A stretch of 64,000 nucleotides of DNA from Escallonia rubra (GCA_033065855.1 JAVXUO010000422.1:620001-684000); one strand, 5' to 3'; positions 33,815-48,000 are shown, numbered from the stretch's first letter. Translations and numbers: made by a program. Notes: generated from the sequence alone by a model not told the origin.

Positions 33815-34080
33815 GGTTAACCCTGACGCTGGACTTTAACTCTGGACTCGAGCATCACATTATGACTGTCATCGTGTATTCACCCAGGATTTTCGCTCTC
33901 GCAGCACTATCACTTCTCAGGCTCTGTATGATAAGCTTTAGTTTCTGCACTTCTTTTGTCCTTACTCTGTCCAACATCAGCATATTTGTCACCTGACTCG
34001 AACTGCATTCTTTATGACACTTTCACGTATACTACGAACTCGCTTCCTTATCATCAAGGACTTTCTTAAGCATGAGAAAA
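33815..34080. repeat. Dispersed repeat related to 19575-19860
   Basis: Shares the ordered phrases of the 19.6-kb segment (CTGACGCTGGAC, GACTGTCATCGTGTATTCAC, ACTCTGTCCAACATCAGCA, CTCGCTTCCTTATCATCAAG) with many differences. Non-coding. It probably comes from one retrotransposon family. Confidence 0.5.
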
Positions 34081-35430
34081 TTTTAAATACCAATATGATA
34101 TGGTGTAAAGTAAGGGTGAGATCTAACGCGATAAACTAGCTTTAAGTGACATGTGACTTAAATTTTCAAGTTCTTTATCATGTAAATATGTCCACGTCTT
34201 ATTGATCATGCTAGAATTTTCATCTCATATGGATCTAATGAGATAGATAGATTTTAAAAAACTAGAAAATACGAAAATTATTATCTTATTTGTTGATTTT
34301 GTCATGTCATATCTATTACCGTTATATTTTAATTTTTTTTAGACATGAAAGCTTTTGTCAAACTCTATACCGAGTTCAATTGACTCTTACAATTGTAATT
34401 CAAACAATTGTTAATATAATATGTTAACATATTGTGCGGCCGTTTCGAAACTTTCAATAATACAATATGTTAATACACTAACTCTAAATTAAAGTTAACT
34501 AAGGTTATTATTGAAAAACTTAAAGCTTCGCTCTAGTACAATTAGGACATCTTCTCCAACCTCATTATTCCAACCACGCCAACCAAACATTCAACATTTT
34601 TACTCATTCTTATTTTTCATTTCCTCTTGATCTCCATTTTCATGATAGACTCATATATATATTTTTTTGTGTGCTGAGAATGCTAGTTTTCCTTATACCT
34701 CAATCGTAAAACTATTTTAAATGATTTGCACTAATTATTTACATCCTAAAAGCACACTTAGTTTTCATTATTTTAATTTGAGTGTTTCTTATTCTTGATA
34801 CTATCATATATAGTGACATCGTGACACTGATAATGCTTCTCACATGTTATTCGGTCATTGATTGATAATGCTTCTTTCCTGTTATATCTGTTACTTTTAT
34901 CTCGTCATATCAATCACTGTCATCGTCAAACATTTCTTTGTAGATAAAGACCCTCGTCCAACTTTTGACCAAGTTAAATCGACTCTCATACTTCTAATTT
35001 AAACAACAGAGCCATTATTGCCCTTCACACGTCTAAGAGCATCATCGGCTGGCTATGGTCAACCCACGTGGATGTCGAAGTTGTGTGTTTGGGGGACACA
35101 AAATTCATCATTCACCTAATAAAAGAAGCTAATGATGTTTGAGCTTACGTAAGCATTTCCAAAACTCTTACGGAAACATTTGACTAAAACGATTAGTGCA
35201 GACGATAAGCAAAGCTTACCTATATACTACTATTATTAAGGAACGGTAAAGTCTCGATTATACTCTTTATTAAAGAATTAAAACTAAATTAAAACAAGTT
35301 AATCAGGATTATTAATAAAAACTTTTAGACATCTAATATGTTCTCGCTCCGTCCCGTTACGGTTAAAACTTCTTCTTTATTTCCATTCTTTCAACTACTC
35401 CAACTACACATCCAACACCCTTTATCATTT
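34081..35430. other. Intergenic, AT-rich
   Basis: No supported gene or complete element. Confidence 0.4.
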
Positions 35431-35580
35431 TGGGATCCAGATCCCCTGCTGTAACCCATGATTACAGTAGGGTGCTGTACCCATTTCTGTGAAAGAGGGG
35501 GGAGAGAGAGAGGGCATAGAATCCCCCTCTCTCTCTCTTCTCTCACATAAATGAGTACAACACCTTGGTTTCCAATCTCA
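35431..35580. mobile_element. Hairpin element related to the one at 2349
   Basis: Starts GGGATCCAGATCCCCTGCTG like the 2349 element. It contains inverted arms GGGTGCTGTACCCATTTCTG (about 35472-35491) and the complement of GGTGTTGTACTCATTTATGT (about 35544-35563), around GA/CT-rich stretches. The right outer end seems lost and no target duplication was found. Confidence 0.55.
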
Positions 35581-37690
35581 TGGTAAACTCATTCTTTGTT
35601 ATACGTAGTTTTTAGTATTTGTATCATTTTGGTTTATGTATTCTTCTTGTTGATTGCACATGGATCGCACGAGCCTAGAGTGTTTTTTTGTACATTTCTT
35701 TCGCATAGTTATTCCAAACTATCTGCCCACTTGTATATGTTTGTTTCGTTTTAAACCACCTGCCTAACTGTCCAACAATTTAGTGAAATGATTGAATAAC
35801 TTAGGAGTTTCTTGTTCCCGATGGTATCACATGCATGACATTAATGATGCTTTTCACCCGTTATTTATATTCGAACATTATTGTAAACTAATTAAAGTAC
35901 TACAACACACGGCGTTCTAGAAGAAACGCCGACAACGAAAGGTTAGCAAGCCTTTTATTACCGACAAACTGGCACGATGTCCTCAAATTGAATCGAGATA
36001 TAATTAGGAGCATGAAAAACAAACATAAACTTGACAAAATAGGCACGAGGAACCTGCTACTTTTAACCGACGCAAATTACGATAGAGCACACAAACGATG
36101 CATATATATACACTTAAAAATTAACCCTTTTGTCAGTTTATTTCACACGTACATTCAATTTTTGTGTGGATTTTAACAGTTGCTTGTTAGAAGCATTTGC
36201 TCTTTATTGATTAATAATTTAATATATAAACTCACCAAAAAGGAGATGACAATGACAAAGAAGTGAAGAAGGAAGGTTGAAGGAAAGAAAGCCCGTATCA
36301 CAATTATTATGCTCCTGGTCAAAGTCAGCAGAAGTAACTGAAAGTGGAAGTGACCAAATGCCCAGACTCTTGAACAATATTGCGATAATGCCCCTCCACT
36401 GTCTATCCCAGCTGTGTTCAAATTTGTTTCTTCTTTGTTGCAACTATTTCTAGCTTTGTTATGATGATGAATTTATTTATGGTGTCTTCTTTCCTATTAA
36501 AATCTAAAGAAAAAAAGAAAATTCACACCTTCCGCTTGCTAAAACCAATTATGAGAAGAGTTAGTACGTAGATTGTGTATGATGCAAAGTTACACTTTTA
36601 GTTATAGATAAAAGTGTCATCAACTGATACCATCATAAGAAAATTACACGGTGTAATGAAAAACGGTGTCTTAACTTACATCATTCATGTCAGTGCATAC
36701 TTGTTGCTGAAAGATTTTGCTAGTAGTTTAAGTATTGGCAAAATGAGACGTGACAACCGAAAAGAATAATGGCTTGTGAATTTAAAGTTTTCAAACAATG
36801 AAAACACGTCTAAGTTTTACTTAAAGCAATGAAATCCGAGATAGTTTGAGACTCCTTGAAATTTTCCTAGAATACAATGTTTTGACTTTGTAAATTATTG
36901 GCCTAAAAATTATACGTTAAAAAAAAAGATAATACCCTTATGTTGAATACCTTATAACTAGAAAAGTTTGAATTCACATATCGAAATGCATTTGAGCATC
37001 GCTTGATCGTCAAAAAAGAAGATCTGTAAATAATGGCTCTCTTTAGTAGCATTAAGTGAGCGAAAAATTATATATGCGCTCATTCAGATATATATTTTGG
37101 ATATTAATTCTGAAAAAAAGGCTTAATTTCAAATGCACCGTCATAAAAATAAAAAGTCAATAAAAAAATTAATAACCAATGAGGGTTGAAACAGGAACTT
37201 AATAGCCAAATAATAATTTTGTTCGTGTATACGCTGCACTTTTGACATTTTTTTAATGTTCTTTAGTGGGTCTCTTGGAATATTCTACGATGTGATATTG
37301 TTGTAAATTATCCAAGAAACATGGGCATATGCGGTATCCAAAGTGTAGCCGCCAACCAATAACCTCCAAACTCCCGCGGCCCTTTCCCTATTCCGTTTCA
37401 ATCTCAAAATTGCAAAAAATTTTCCTGAGCCAAGAGCTCAGGCCATCGTCTAGGGTTTGCAATCCCCTGCAAGTTCCCCCAATATTCCGGCCGTTCATTC
37501 CACAGAACTCGCCTTTCATTTCACCCCGGTTTAGCTCAACTCTCCAATTCATCGCCTCCTTCTCCAACTCATCCAACTATTGACCTTTTATGGCTTATCT
37601 CGACTTATAGAGTTTGCCTTACTACCCTCGCCGTCGACCTTACACACCAACCTGTACCAGTTCTTGATCAGTCTAATCCAATTAGTGATT
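35581..37690. other. Intergenic and promoter/5' UTR of the peptidase gene
   Basis: AT-rich, with no gene recognised up to about 37320. The C-rich part (about 37330-37690) is likely 5' UTR or proximal promoter. Confidence 0.4.
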
Positions 37691-40529
37691 ATGGCGATCC
37701 GATTTACCGTCACCTACTCCGGCTACCTGGCCCAAAACCTGGCCTCCACCGCCTCCGGAAAAGTCGGGACCTGCAGGCTGATCCAGGAATGCACGGTCCT
37801 CTCCCGCCTCTTCTGCCCGCCCGACACCGCCGCCGCCGCCGTCAACCACCGTTACCAGCCCGATTTCAGGCGGCAGAAGTCAAACTGCTGGGCGAAGCGT
37901 CCGATGTCCACCTACGTAACCCTCGCCTCTGAAATCCTCGGCGACGATTGTAAATCCGGCATCGCTGTGGGGCTGACGTCACTGCTGGCGTCAGCCGCCG
38001 GGGCTCCGTTGACGGGGACCATGGCGATCTCGTCGTTTAAGCCATCCTCGATTGTTCCTTTTCTACAAGGGTCGAAGTGGCTGCCGAGCAACGACGTGGT
38101 TGTGGGTTCGAAGAGTACTGCGGTGGACAAAGGAGGGACGCGCCCGAGTGAGAGCGTGATTAGCGGTAGCAGAGTGGAGGATGTGGTGAAGGAGTTTAGT
38201 GGGAAGGGGTTTGAGAGGAGGAATTGGCTGTCAAGAGTGTTGGGGTTTTGTTCGGAGGATGCCAAAGCAGTCTTTACGGCTCTGAGTGTTAGTATACTGT
38301 TTAGATCATCGTTGGCAGAGCCGAGGTCTATTCCCACTACTTCTATGTACCCGACCTTGGATGTGGGTGACCGGATTTTGGCTGAGAAGGTACATATTTC
38401 GCCAATGAGTTGTTACTTGATTACCATCTTTTTTATAGATTGTACATTTCTATTATCTATATGGCTTTAAATAGGAGTCCATTTTGAAGTCGAATATATA
38501 CTTTGTGGTTAAATTCTGTGTTGGAGGCTCTGTGATTAGATTATTATGTGAAATGAGAAGCATATGGGGTTTGGGGGTTGACATTGAAGTTGAAGTTTCC
38601 TTGATACATATAACCACTTGAATCAGTTAATAGATCAAGTTATGTACCTTGATAATATCTGATCAAGGTATCAAATCCTGATGTCCAAGTTGCTTAACAT
38701 GAAACGAGTGCGTGTGCGAAAATGAAATTAATAGTACAAATTTTGTTATAAAAAAAAAATCACGTATACGTGTTTATTGTCATATTCAGTAAAATGAATC
38801 TTAAATTACTGAAAATAAGTTAGTCATACGTGTCCAAACAAACATAAGTTAACAAAATATTATTATCATATTAAACTGGACCTTTAAAGTTTACTTTAAC
38901 TCTATGTATAGATGAATTTTAATTTGTGAAAACTAAACATAATTATATAGGTAGTTACTTACCAATTAAGATTTTTATTTTGTGTCATTTCTTAGAAATG
39001 TTGTTGGGATGCCACTTGTCATCATTGTAGGTTGGTAGTTATGTACACCAAAAAGGTGTTACACCAAACAATGTTTTGGCTTAATAAGTAGTATAAATAT
39101 AAATACGAGGGTGAATTGGGCATGGTCCCATGGATTAATGTGAGAGCAGCATGCGGGCAGATTTGAGGAAACAAGCGGCTTGAATTTTAAGTAAAGTCCA
39201 ATTTTTAATAAGGGAAATCGTTATTGAAGAAGCACCTCATATCCTTGATTTTTCACATTGTTGGTATTGTGAAGTTGAAATCCAAATTGTATCACACTTT
39301 TGACAGTTCTCTTCTAATATATTGGCTACCGTATTACTTTATCGTATGATAGGTGTTGCTAGATAGTTGCTCCTGGTCAAAGGGGATATTATACTCCACT
39401 TATGTTAATGCTGCATTTTCAGTGAAAATTTTGATAAGCTCTGCTTTGCCAATAGTATTTACTGGGTTTTTTTCTGCTGTCACCTATGATGTTTGATGGC
39501 TAGATCGGCTTCAAGTACGGGTCTGCCTGATTTTTTCTGTTTCACGAAACACGGGGATATAGCATGGTCATAAGTATAAGTAACTATAGAAGTAATAATC
39601 TTTGGGTTTCAGACACGAGACTTATTATTCTTGTAACAGAGTGAGCTGATTCATTTATGCGCACATATTTTGTTTCAGGTTTCATATGTTTTCAGAAACC
39701 CTGAAGTTTCAGACATAGTGATCTTCAAGGCGCCTCCAGTTCTTCAGGTATTATTTGATTTACAAAGTGCCGCATGTGATTACTTTTAGGAATTTCTACA
39801 TGCATCATGTATGGGAACTAATTTTTATTCTGATAACTGTTCTGGTTTTTAGGAAATTGGTTACAGTTCTGGCGACGTCTTTATAAAACGAATTGTTGCA
39901 AAGGCTGGGGACCATGTGGAAGTAAGCCCTGCAGCTCTTTGAATGGTTTTTAGATAATACATTACATGAGTCGATGTTGACTAATTCTTCAATCAAACTT
40001 TTCTGATAGGTTCGTGATGGTAAATTATTGGTGAATGGTGTTGTTCAAGATGAGGAGTTCATTTTAGAGCCACTTGCATACGAAATGGATCCTATGGTAA
40101 TATTTGATGCATTATTGCCAATTGGCTTGCTCCTTACTGATATTTTTAGCTGTCATCATTGTTAAGACTTGGACCTCGCTAGCCGTAGAAACTTTGGTTG
40201 ATTGTTTTTTCCTTCTATTTACAGGTTGTGCCTGAAGGTTATGTATTTGTAATGGGGGACAACCGCAATAACAGTTTTGACTCCCATAACTGGTATGTTG
40301 AAGTTTGAGTCTTTTCTGATGTTTCATTTGCAAACCTTCTTGGGTCATGGAACGGCAGTATTATTCTGAGATATACGTTCTGACACGTTTCTCTCTTGCT
40401 CTTTTCAGGGGTCCACTTCCTATCAATAGCATTGTTGGTAGATCGGTATTTCGGTATTGGCCTCCATCCAAAGTATCCGACACCATATATGATCAGAATT
40501 TAGGAAAAAAAACCTTTGCAGTTTCCTGA
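37691..40529 (+). CDS. TPP: Thylakoidal processing peptidase (type I signal peptidase), six exons
   Basis: Cleaves thylakoid-transfer signal peptides in chloroplasts (family knowledge). Exons: 37691-38389, 39679-39747, 39853-39921, 40010-40096, 40225-40292, 40409-40529, all GT-AG; the frame closes at 370 residues. The start [13 protein letters not shown] fits the conserved TPP N-terminus. [15 protein letters not shown] is a plant TPP-specific segment in the long plastid-targeting/stromal region. A membrane segment lies at about 192-209. The signal-peptidase boxes follow: SMYPTL with catalytic Ser218, [10 protein letters not shown] with Lys268 as the general base, and [17 protein letters not shown] (residues 319-335). 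The Ser/Lys dyad and all boxes are intact. Intron 1 (1.3 kb) contains a Helitron-like element (38717-39095). Which TPP paralogue this is cannot be settled here. Confidence 0.95.
38717..39095 (-). mobile_element. Second Helitron-like element copy (in TPP intron 1)
   Basis: Reverse complement of the 6142-6504 element along its whole length: same start TATACTACTTATTAAGCC, same GTTTGGTGTAACACC, same AATTTGTACTATTAATTT end. Near its 3' end this copy keeps a perfect palindrome CACGTATACGTG (38762-38773 region) followed by an A/T-run. The other copy has decayed there. Confidence 0.7.
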
Positions 40530-42053
40530 TCCCCTTAGGTCTCTGCTTCCAGAGGGATGGATTCAGTTAACATTTTACATCCAGATAAATATTTCACCAA
40601 CCAATCTGCTCGTTTGGCTCGTTATTGAGCTGCTGTGGATATCTTTACCTTGGGTTCTTTTATTTGACGGGCGAGTCCCTGCATATTTGAAGTTACTCCT
40701 GCTCGATTATGACATCCATCAGTGTGTTATAATCAGTGTTGATGGCCGAACTGGGGATGGTTTTTGCATTCTTATTTGTAATGACATTCAAAATCATTAA
40801 GGACGGAGAGGTGGAAAGAAATGAAATGAGTTCTATGAACAAATTGTAATTACCGTTCTCAGTCACGATCTTTTACTAATAGGTTTGCGAACATCGCGTT
40901 CTTGATGGGACAATGGCTGAGAGGTGATGGTGTCGAATGTGATGCGACTGAAGTAGTGTACACTGAAGAAGGCATCCGCGCTGTGAATAGTGTCTCCTTA
41001 GTTGATGCATGGCTGGTACTGCGAGGCCCGAATGAGGGAAATGCGTTCTGCCTAAACTTCTATGGCAGGGACTGTTTTTGTATATGCCTATCTATTTAGC
41101 TGAGCATGTGCTTTGGATGAGTCAACCTCTCGATTTTGTGTGATTTTGCTAATTTTAGCCGATAAACGCTATTAATATTGTACCGAGAAACATGTCATTG
41201 ATTCTCGGCATGTGCATCCTCCAGTTCGTAGCCCCAGATCTAAGTTGTTTTGGACGGACTAAACATGAAAACTTGTTCATTTTTGCCCTGTACTACTTGG
41301 GAAGTATTTGGTCGTTGGTCTCCCAATGAAGAAACAGTTAGTTGATCTTCTAGTTTTGGTCTCTGTGAATGATAAAAGTCTTATAGGCCTCCAAATGGTG
41401 TAAGATTCCGATGATTCGATCCCCGGGGCTTGTGAATTTGGACACCGAGGATGATCTTGCAATCCTAAAGAGCTTACTTTCCACTGTCATCTGTTCATGG
41501 TGGCCATTTCTGTCCATCAAGGACCAGAAGCCCAATCGTATACCTCGACACTGCCAGATTTGTCACATCGATTCGGCCCCTATGGCCTCGATCCTTTGCT
41601 GACTTCGCATGTCACCTCATCGATGTTATACAACCATGTTTGTAGCACAAACAAGGCCTCCACGACGCTCTTTAACGACAGCACAGAGGTTTAACTAAAA
41701 TTGGTTTCTTTCATCGTTTGCATTTAAATTGGGGAAGTCACGCAATGCCTCGCGTTAAAAAACTGAAAAAATTCGCCCCATGCAGAAATGCCACCAAAGA
41801 GTTCCGAAAGCGCAAATTCCCGAGTGCAGAAGTGGCACTGAATAGTATTAGTGACAAATTGTTAACATCGGTGATCCTATGGAGCTAAATTAACCCAGAT
41901 CCAATGAGAACCGTCCATTGCAACGACCTCGCTCCGCTTGGACGGTGAGGATCACAGCGGTTCCAACGTACATAAACTGAATGGCTGTTAATATCGTTTG
42001 CCCATCACCGGTGTCGGTTGGACGCAGCCCCGTTGACGAAGAGAACCGCCGCA
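40530..42053. other. TPP 3' UTR, spacer and upstream region of the next gene
   Basis: No gene recognised. CCAAT-N9-CCATT at 41901-41919 is only a weak likeness of an ER-stress element (CCAAT-N9-CCACG). Confidence 0.4.
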
Positions 42054-45000
42054 ATGATCTCACGCTTCACTTTCTCTCTCCTCCTCCTCCTCCTCCTTCC
42101 CCAAACCCTAACGACATTAACTCTCGCAACTACTACTTCAGCCCGTCCCTTTAACATCTCTCACTACCTTTACCCCAAGATTAGCGACGAATTTCGCCCT
42201 CAACCGTCCCTTTTCCTAAAGGTTTGTATTACACTGTTATCGCTTCCATTTCGTAGTTTTTACTCTCTTCCGGCTTTATGAACCTGATTTATACGAAATT
42301 GCCTGTTGGTGTGTTATGTTTTCTTGAATCAGGATGTGTTGGAGGCGATTTCGGAAAGGGAGAAGTGGAATTTGGAGCAAATTAGGGTTTCGGAAGTGGA
42401 TGTAGGGAAGGTTAAGTATGGGAACCTGCAGAGGTACGAGATTAGGGTTCCGTTTGGGAAGAGCGAATTGGTTTTTGAGTTGTGGGACGAGGTGTCGAAT
42501 TGGAAGAGATTTAAGGAAGGAGGCGATCTTGAGGCTTTGGTCAATCGGGTGGGTCCGAGGGCAGTGCTCGACAGCTTTGAGATCAGAGGGCCTGTTGAAC
42601 TGCGTGTGGGCGGCGGTCATGAGCTCTCTCTTAAGTTGCCGGTATGCTTTTATTCTTCCATAACGCCACTTATTTCTTGTTTAGTACTCTGTGTGTGATT
42701 TCATTTTTATCTGCTTTGACATCTTTTTGCGTGGTTTGACGTAACAAACAATACCCTGTTTGATCTGAAGCTAACACTTAGTTCGCTTCAATGTTTAGAT
42801 GTCCAAATAACCTGTCGTGGGAAGTTGCAAGTAGTAAAAGGGGCAAATGTTATGAAACAGAGTGCATATGTTTTCATGTGTTTCCTTATCGATAGTTACC
42901 TTCTGATCAACAAGTTAGGAAAAAAAAAAGTTCCTTAGTTACATGTGTCTTAGTGGGTGACTTTCTACTAGATTTAATGGAAGCTAAAACAAAAACTCCA
43001 AAATCCCTTTCAGTGGCACTTTTAAATCTCGCTCTATCAATTAGTATTGACGAAATTGAGTAGCCTCTAAATGTTTAGTGGGAATTTCAATACCCTTTTT
43101 CCTCATGCTTCCAAGTGTATTCCAGTAGTGACTCCTACACCAATTAGTTTTCAGGATGTTGAAATTGTATGGTGGAATATATACTAGTCTCAGATTTGTG
43201 AAAAACATTATGGGATGAAATAAATGACTTGTGCTTCGAATTTTTGGAAAGTTTGAAAGAACAATATGTTAGGCTTAGGCTTGTGCTTGGCGATCAGTGG
43301 TGTGATACGCATCAATTAGACAGCTGGAGAGGTATTGAGGAGAAAAAAAGATACTCCCTATGTCCATTGGATTTCTGCGCTTCGACTCTCTGCGAATTCT
43401 TAGGGAAGGCTCGGTACATGTAACTCATTAGTTTTGTCGTAGCTTGCTTTCCAAATGACACCTTCAATCAATTATTGCTATTTTGGGTGCAAACAATTCA
43501 AAGGGGAAAACCCAACAGAAAGGAGTGAGTATGATTTTGGGATTGGTTGAAAATGCACGTGGTTGGATTTCTAGTGATTTAATAAGGTGGGTCAGAAGGA
43601 AGCAGCTGTTTGGTAATCTATAGATTCCTTTTTATTGTAGGCTAACGGGCCTTTAAATCTTATCTCTATACTTACATAAGGACAACGTGACATATTCCAG
43701 ATGAGGTCCGGTGGTGTATGTTATCTGCTGTTGAGATTGTAATTACATAGTTTATATAATAATGGCAGTAAGTCACACAGAGATGGTGGTGATACTATAT
43801 ACATACTTCTTGGAGAAAAACAAGAATACTGGTACCATTTTGTGAAAACGAAAAGAGAAACCTCTGTTTTATTTACTTGTAAATGGAAAGTGAAAATTGT
43901 TTGACCTTCAAGGAGATAGGGAAACAAGCCTTTCCATTGATCTTTGTTTGAAGGTCTGGGGGGGGGGGGGGGGGGCGGGGGGTGAAGAAAAAAAATACTT
44001 GAATTGGTATAAAATTAAGGAGTGGAACGAGATTACAAAGTTTCTTTGGCGCTGAAAGTATTTGGTACATGACTCCTTGTTTGAAGATATATCTGGGGAT
44101 CTAGCATATTGGCTTTAAGTATTTGGAAGGTCCCAAACGAGGAGGAGGAAGTAATGTCTTTTTTTCTCTTTTTGGAGGGTTTTTTTGTGTGTGTTGGAGG
44201 GGGGATTTTTTTTTTGGCGGGCGGGGGGCGGGGGGGGGGGGGGGAGGAGTTGTCTATGTTCACTAGAACTACATGAACTCATATAAGAGAAAAGAATAAG
44301 GCTCAGGATGTTTGGAATTATGTGAATCTTTTTAAGAGCTTATCCTCTATTGGCAATCGTTATTTTCAATCTTTATGTCAAATTTTCTTTTTCACTTCAT
44401 TTAGCAGTATTTGAAGTTTAGCCTTGGTTGTATTGCTGGAGAATGTGTTTCTTGTCCTGGAAGGACAGAACTGTTTATCAAGCCGAGGGTTAATAATCCT
44501 TTCCTTAAAAATGTTTTCAACAGCCTTAAGGCCTGATGTTAATTTTCTTACAAAATCTCACACTCAGCTGGTTTATTAGTAGGCTATGCCAAAAGTTCAC
44601 TAGTTGGTAGAAATATAGCTTCGTGGAGCCAACAACTGTACTTTCTTTTGTCCCTCCTGCTTGTAGCGTTATATCTTTTTCTGTTTGTCAGCTGGTTTAT
44701 TATCAGGTAGAAGCACTGTTTTATGTTTTTCTGTTTCACATGAGATTTTGTGATCACAGTTCATGCAGATTATCTTCCTTTTTTTATGGTGACATGTGTT
44801 TCTAGTTGATAGTCTTCTAGGTGAGACCAAATATATGCTCATGCCAGTAAAAAGTAGAAAGTACGAACTCCGGAAATATTCTTCTTCCAAATGTTTTTAC
44901 TTCCCTTCTAGTGGCCTTGTTGCTTCTAAGTATAGCCCAAGATATTCGCCAATATGCTTTACCTATATATGAATTACTACAACATTCCTTGTTCTTTAGA

Positions 45001-48000
45001 TTGCTAAACTATGAAGCACGGGTGCAGCATTTTGGCCGACCCACCAGCACCAGCTGCGGATTGCGGATCGGGTGGGGTGCGTGTCCATAATTATCTATTT
45101 TTCTATTGGGCTAATTACACCTATGTCCCTGAGGTTAGGGGGTAATTACAGGTAAGGACAATAGTTTGGACAAATTACACTTATGTCCGTTGACCAAACG
45201 GAATCTTAAAAACCCTAACGGTTTTGATGAAAAGACTTTATTACCCCTAAGTTTTAACCTTATTTTTTTTAAATGCCATTACGTCACCTTTTAAAAAAAA
45301 GAAAAAGAAAGATTAATGCCAAACTCTAAACCCTAATTTGCTAAGGTTACAATTTCCCAATCCCTCACCGCTGGCAGTTCCCTTCCCGCCGACAGCCCCT
45401 TCCCTCACGCCGGTAGCCCCCTTCTCCGCCGGCAAACCCTTCTGTTCTTCCCCGAACAAAGCAGTTCCACTGCAGCCCCCCATCGTCGCAAACAGATACA
45501 CCCGTCGCCGACCACCCGAGGCTCTATTGCCCCCCGTCCCCTTCTGTTCTTCGCCGGGAAAAACAAATCCATCTGTCGCGACCATCGGAGGCTCCATCGC
45601 CCCCCATCCCCTTCTGTTCTTCGCCGAAAAAACAGATCCACCTGGCGAGCGCATCCGAGACTCCATCACCCCCGTCCCCTTCTGTTCTTCGCTGGAAAAA
45701 ATAAATCCATCCGTCGCCGACCATCCGAGACTCCATCGATCGCCCCCCATCTCCTTCTGTTTTTTACCGACAAAAAATGATTCACTGCAGCCCCCCGTCC
45801 CTTTTTTTTCTCTCTCAATCGGCCGGTGTGGGTGGGTCGACCAAAATTCACAAATTAGGGTTTTGAACTAACCTGTTCATCCTGCTCATTCGCAAATTCG
45901 CAAATTTGAACTAACCTGCTAACTTGTTCATATTGAAACCCTAATTTGCAAATTAGGGTTTTCAAAGCCTAATTGACAGTTTGAGAGACCCTAATCTATA
46001 AATTAAGGCTTAAAATCTTAATTTAAAATTTTTAAAAATATTCTGTATATACAGTACAAGGGGTAGTGTTGTCACTTTTAAAATACAAATTAATGACATC
46101 ATAAAAAAAGTACACTTTTTGGACGGAATCTTGACGGATGGACACGGGTGATACATTTGAAACACTTTTGGTCACGGAATGTTACATTTTGAAACTTTGT
46201 GTCCTTGACTGTAATTACCCCCTAACCTCAGGGACATAGGTGTAATTTGCTATTTTCTATTAATTTGCTGAATTTTGGGTGCGGCGCCGACATGGCAGGG
46301 ACATGCACGGGATGCTTGAGGGCTCAAAGTTGAATTCAGGAAGAACTTTCTAGGTCAAAACATGTTTAGCGACCTAGGGTTTTTGACAATCCGGACTGGA
46401 GGGGAGAGAGAAAGAAGAAGATAATGACCGTAGGCTGTTGCGGCGAATGGTAATGGGTGACTGGAAGTTGGCAGCGAGTGACGTACCTGCATGAGTTCTG
46501 TTGTCGAAGAATGAGAAGGAGCTAGCTCTCTTATTGATGTTGTCATGTGGGTTTTTATTGCTATACAACTACGTGACTCTTCAAATTTTTGTTACTTAAT
46601 TTTGGTACTACCCACTTGTTAGCTTATTAGCTAAACCAGCCCCAAAAGTTTGTAGAATTATAGTAGTACCCGAATTCGTACAAAAGTTACTATATTCAGC
46701 TATACAATTTCAACAATTTAAAAACAACCGACCAATTTAACGAACTTCCTCACTAATTTGGTTGAAGAATTAATATTTTTGTTGTGATGAAAAGGGTTTT
46801 ATAAATAATCGGGTACATTTTTTAGGATAGCGGACATAAAACAATTGGCGCCTCCCCTAGCCATACGGCACAATTAGATAAATATAAAAGATTGGCTAGA
46901 GAACTTTTTGTTACACAGACACACATATATATGGGGGCTGATTCACAGCTCGCATCGAGAAAGGCCCTATCTATTTCAGACTAACTAGAGCCGTCCACGT
47001 TGCAAAATGAATGGATCAATGAAATAGCATATATTCCATAATTGGCACTTTAATTTTTTGTAAACAGCAGGACTATCATCTTCTTTTTCTTGTCCCTCTC
47101 TCTCTCCCATTAGATCTAGCGAACAGGTATAACATCCCTAACAAACTGCTGGTTGGTAAGGGGAACAAGGCGGGTAATGTTTGAAAAGTTCAGGGATGCG
47201 TTAGTAATCAGGATTAACCGCTCATAAAAGTGACGGTTGGGCGTTTCACTTTTTTAAAAGAAACTATCTAGACCGCCCAACTTGCGATGTGGATGGTCCC
47301 ATATTGGGAAAAATGGGCTTTTTCCCAGCTCTAGCTGTGGATCAGCCCCTATATGTATTCATTTGTATAAAATATGTCATATCTCCGCTGCACCCGTATC
47401 CTCTCCTTTTTTTTTTTTTCCCGTTCAGAATGACATATCCGCACCCGCACCAGTCTCTGTGCTTTCTAGTTGCTCACTGCACTTTTTCATTTTTAAACAT
47501 CTACCTCATACCAGATTACTGCAGAAAGAGAGAGAAACTATATCTGGAGATGTAAAAAAGTATTCCACTTTACAGTGATCTGATTGTATGTATTTCCTTG
47601 GTCCCCTATACAGTATGAGTTCTCAATTTCTTTGCTGTATGTATATGTATCTGGGTGCACGGGCTGCACCTCCTTTTTGTGTTTTCTTTTGCATTTATCA
47701 CTATACTGTCAAAAGAAAATTTCGATACGGTTTCCAGATTATAACATACGTATATGATTTTTTATTGTTAAACATCTATACTTTTTCCCTCCCCAAAAGT
47801 AGTATACTAATGACATTTATCAGTGCTCCAACCTCTTGCTAACATTTTACATTCTTGAACCATTTGTATCAGCTAAACACGTCACATACTGGTTTGAAAC
47901 GAATCCTTGTTGCTGAAGGCATCACTGTGAGAGTGACGAGTGCTCAAGAAGTCTCTTTATTTCACAGATCTGATTATGGTCTACAAGTGAATAAAAGTCT

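Noticed and set aside
41901..41919. ER-stress response element upstream of the TIN1-like gene
   Set aside because: The second half reads CCATT rather than CCACG, too weak to call.
42018..42053. Upstream in-frame TTG as start of the TIN1-like protein
   Set aside because: Plant nuclear genes start with ATG. The ATG at 42054 leads straight into the signal peptide.
45313..45871. Open frames of 145 and 177 codons on opposite strands
   Set aside because: Both are translations of the 70-bp minisatellite within a transposon.
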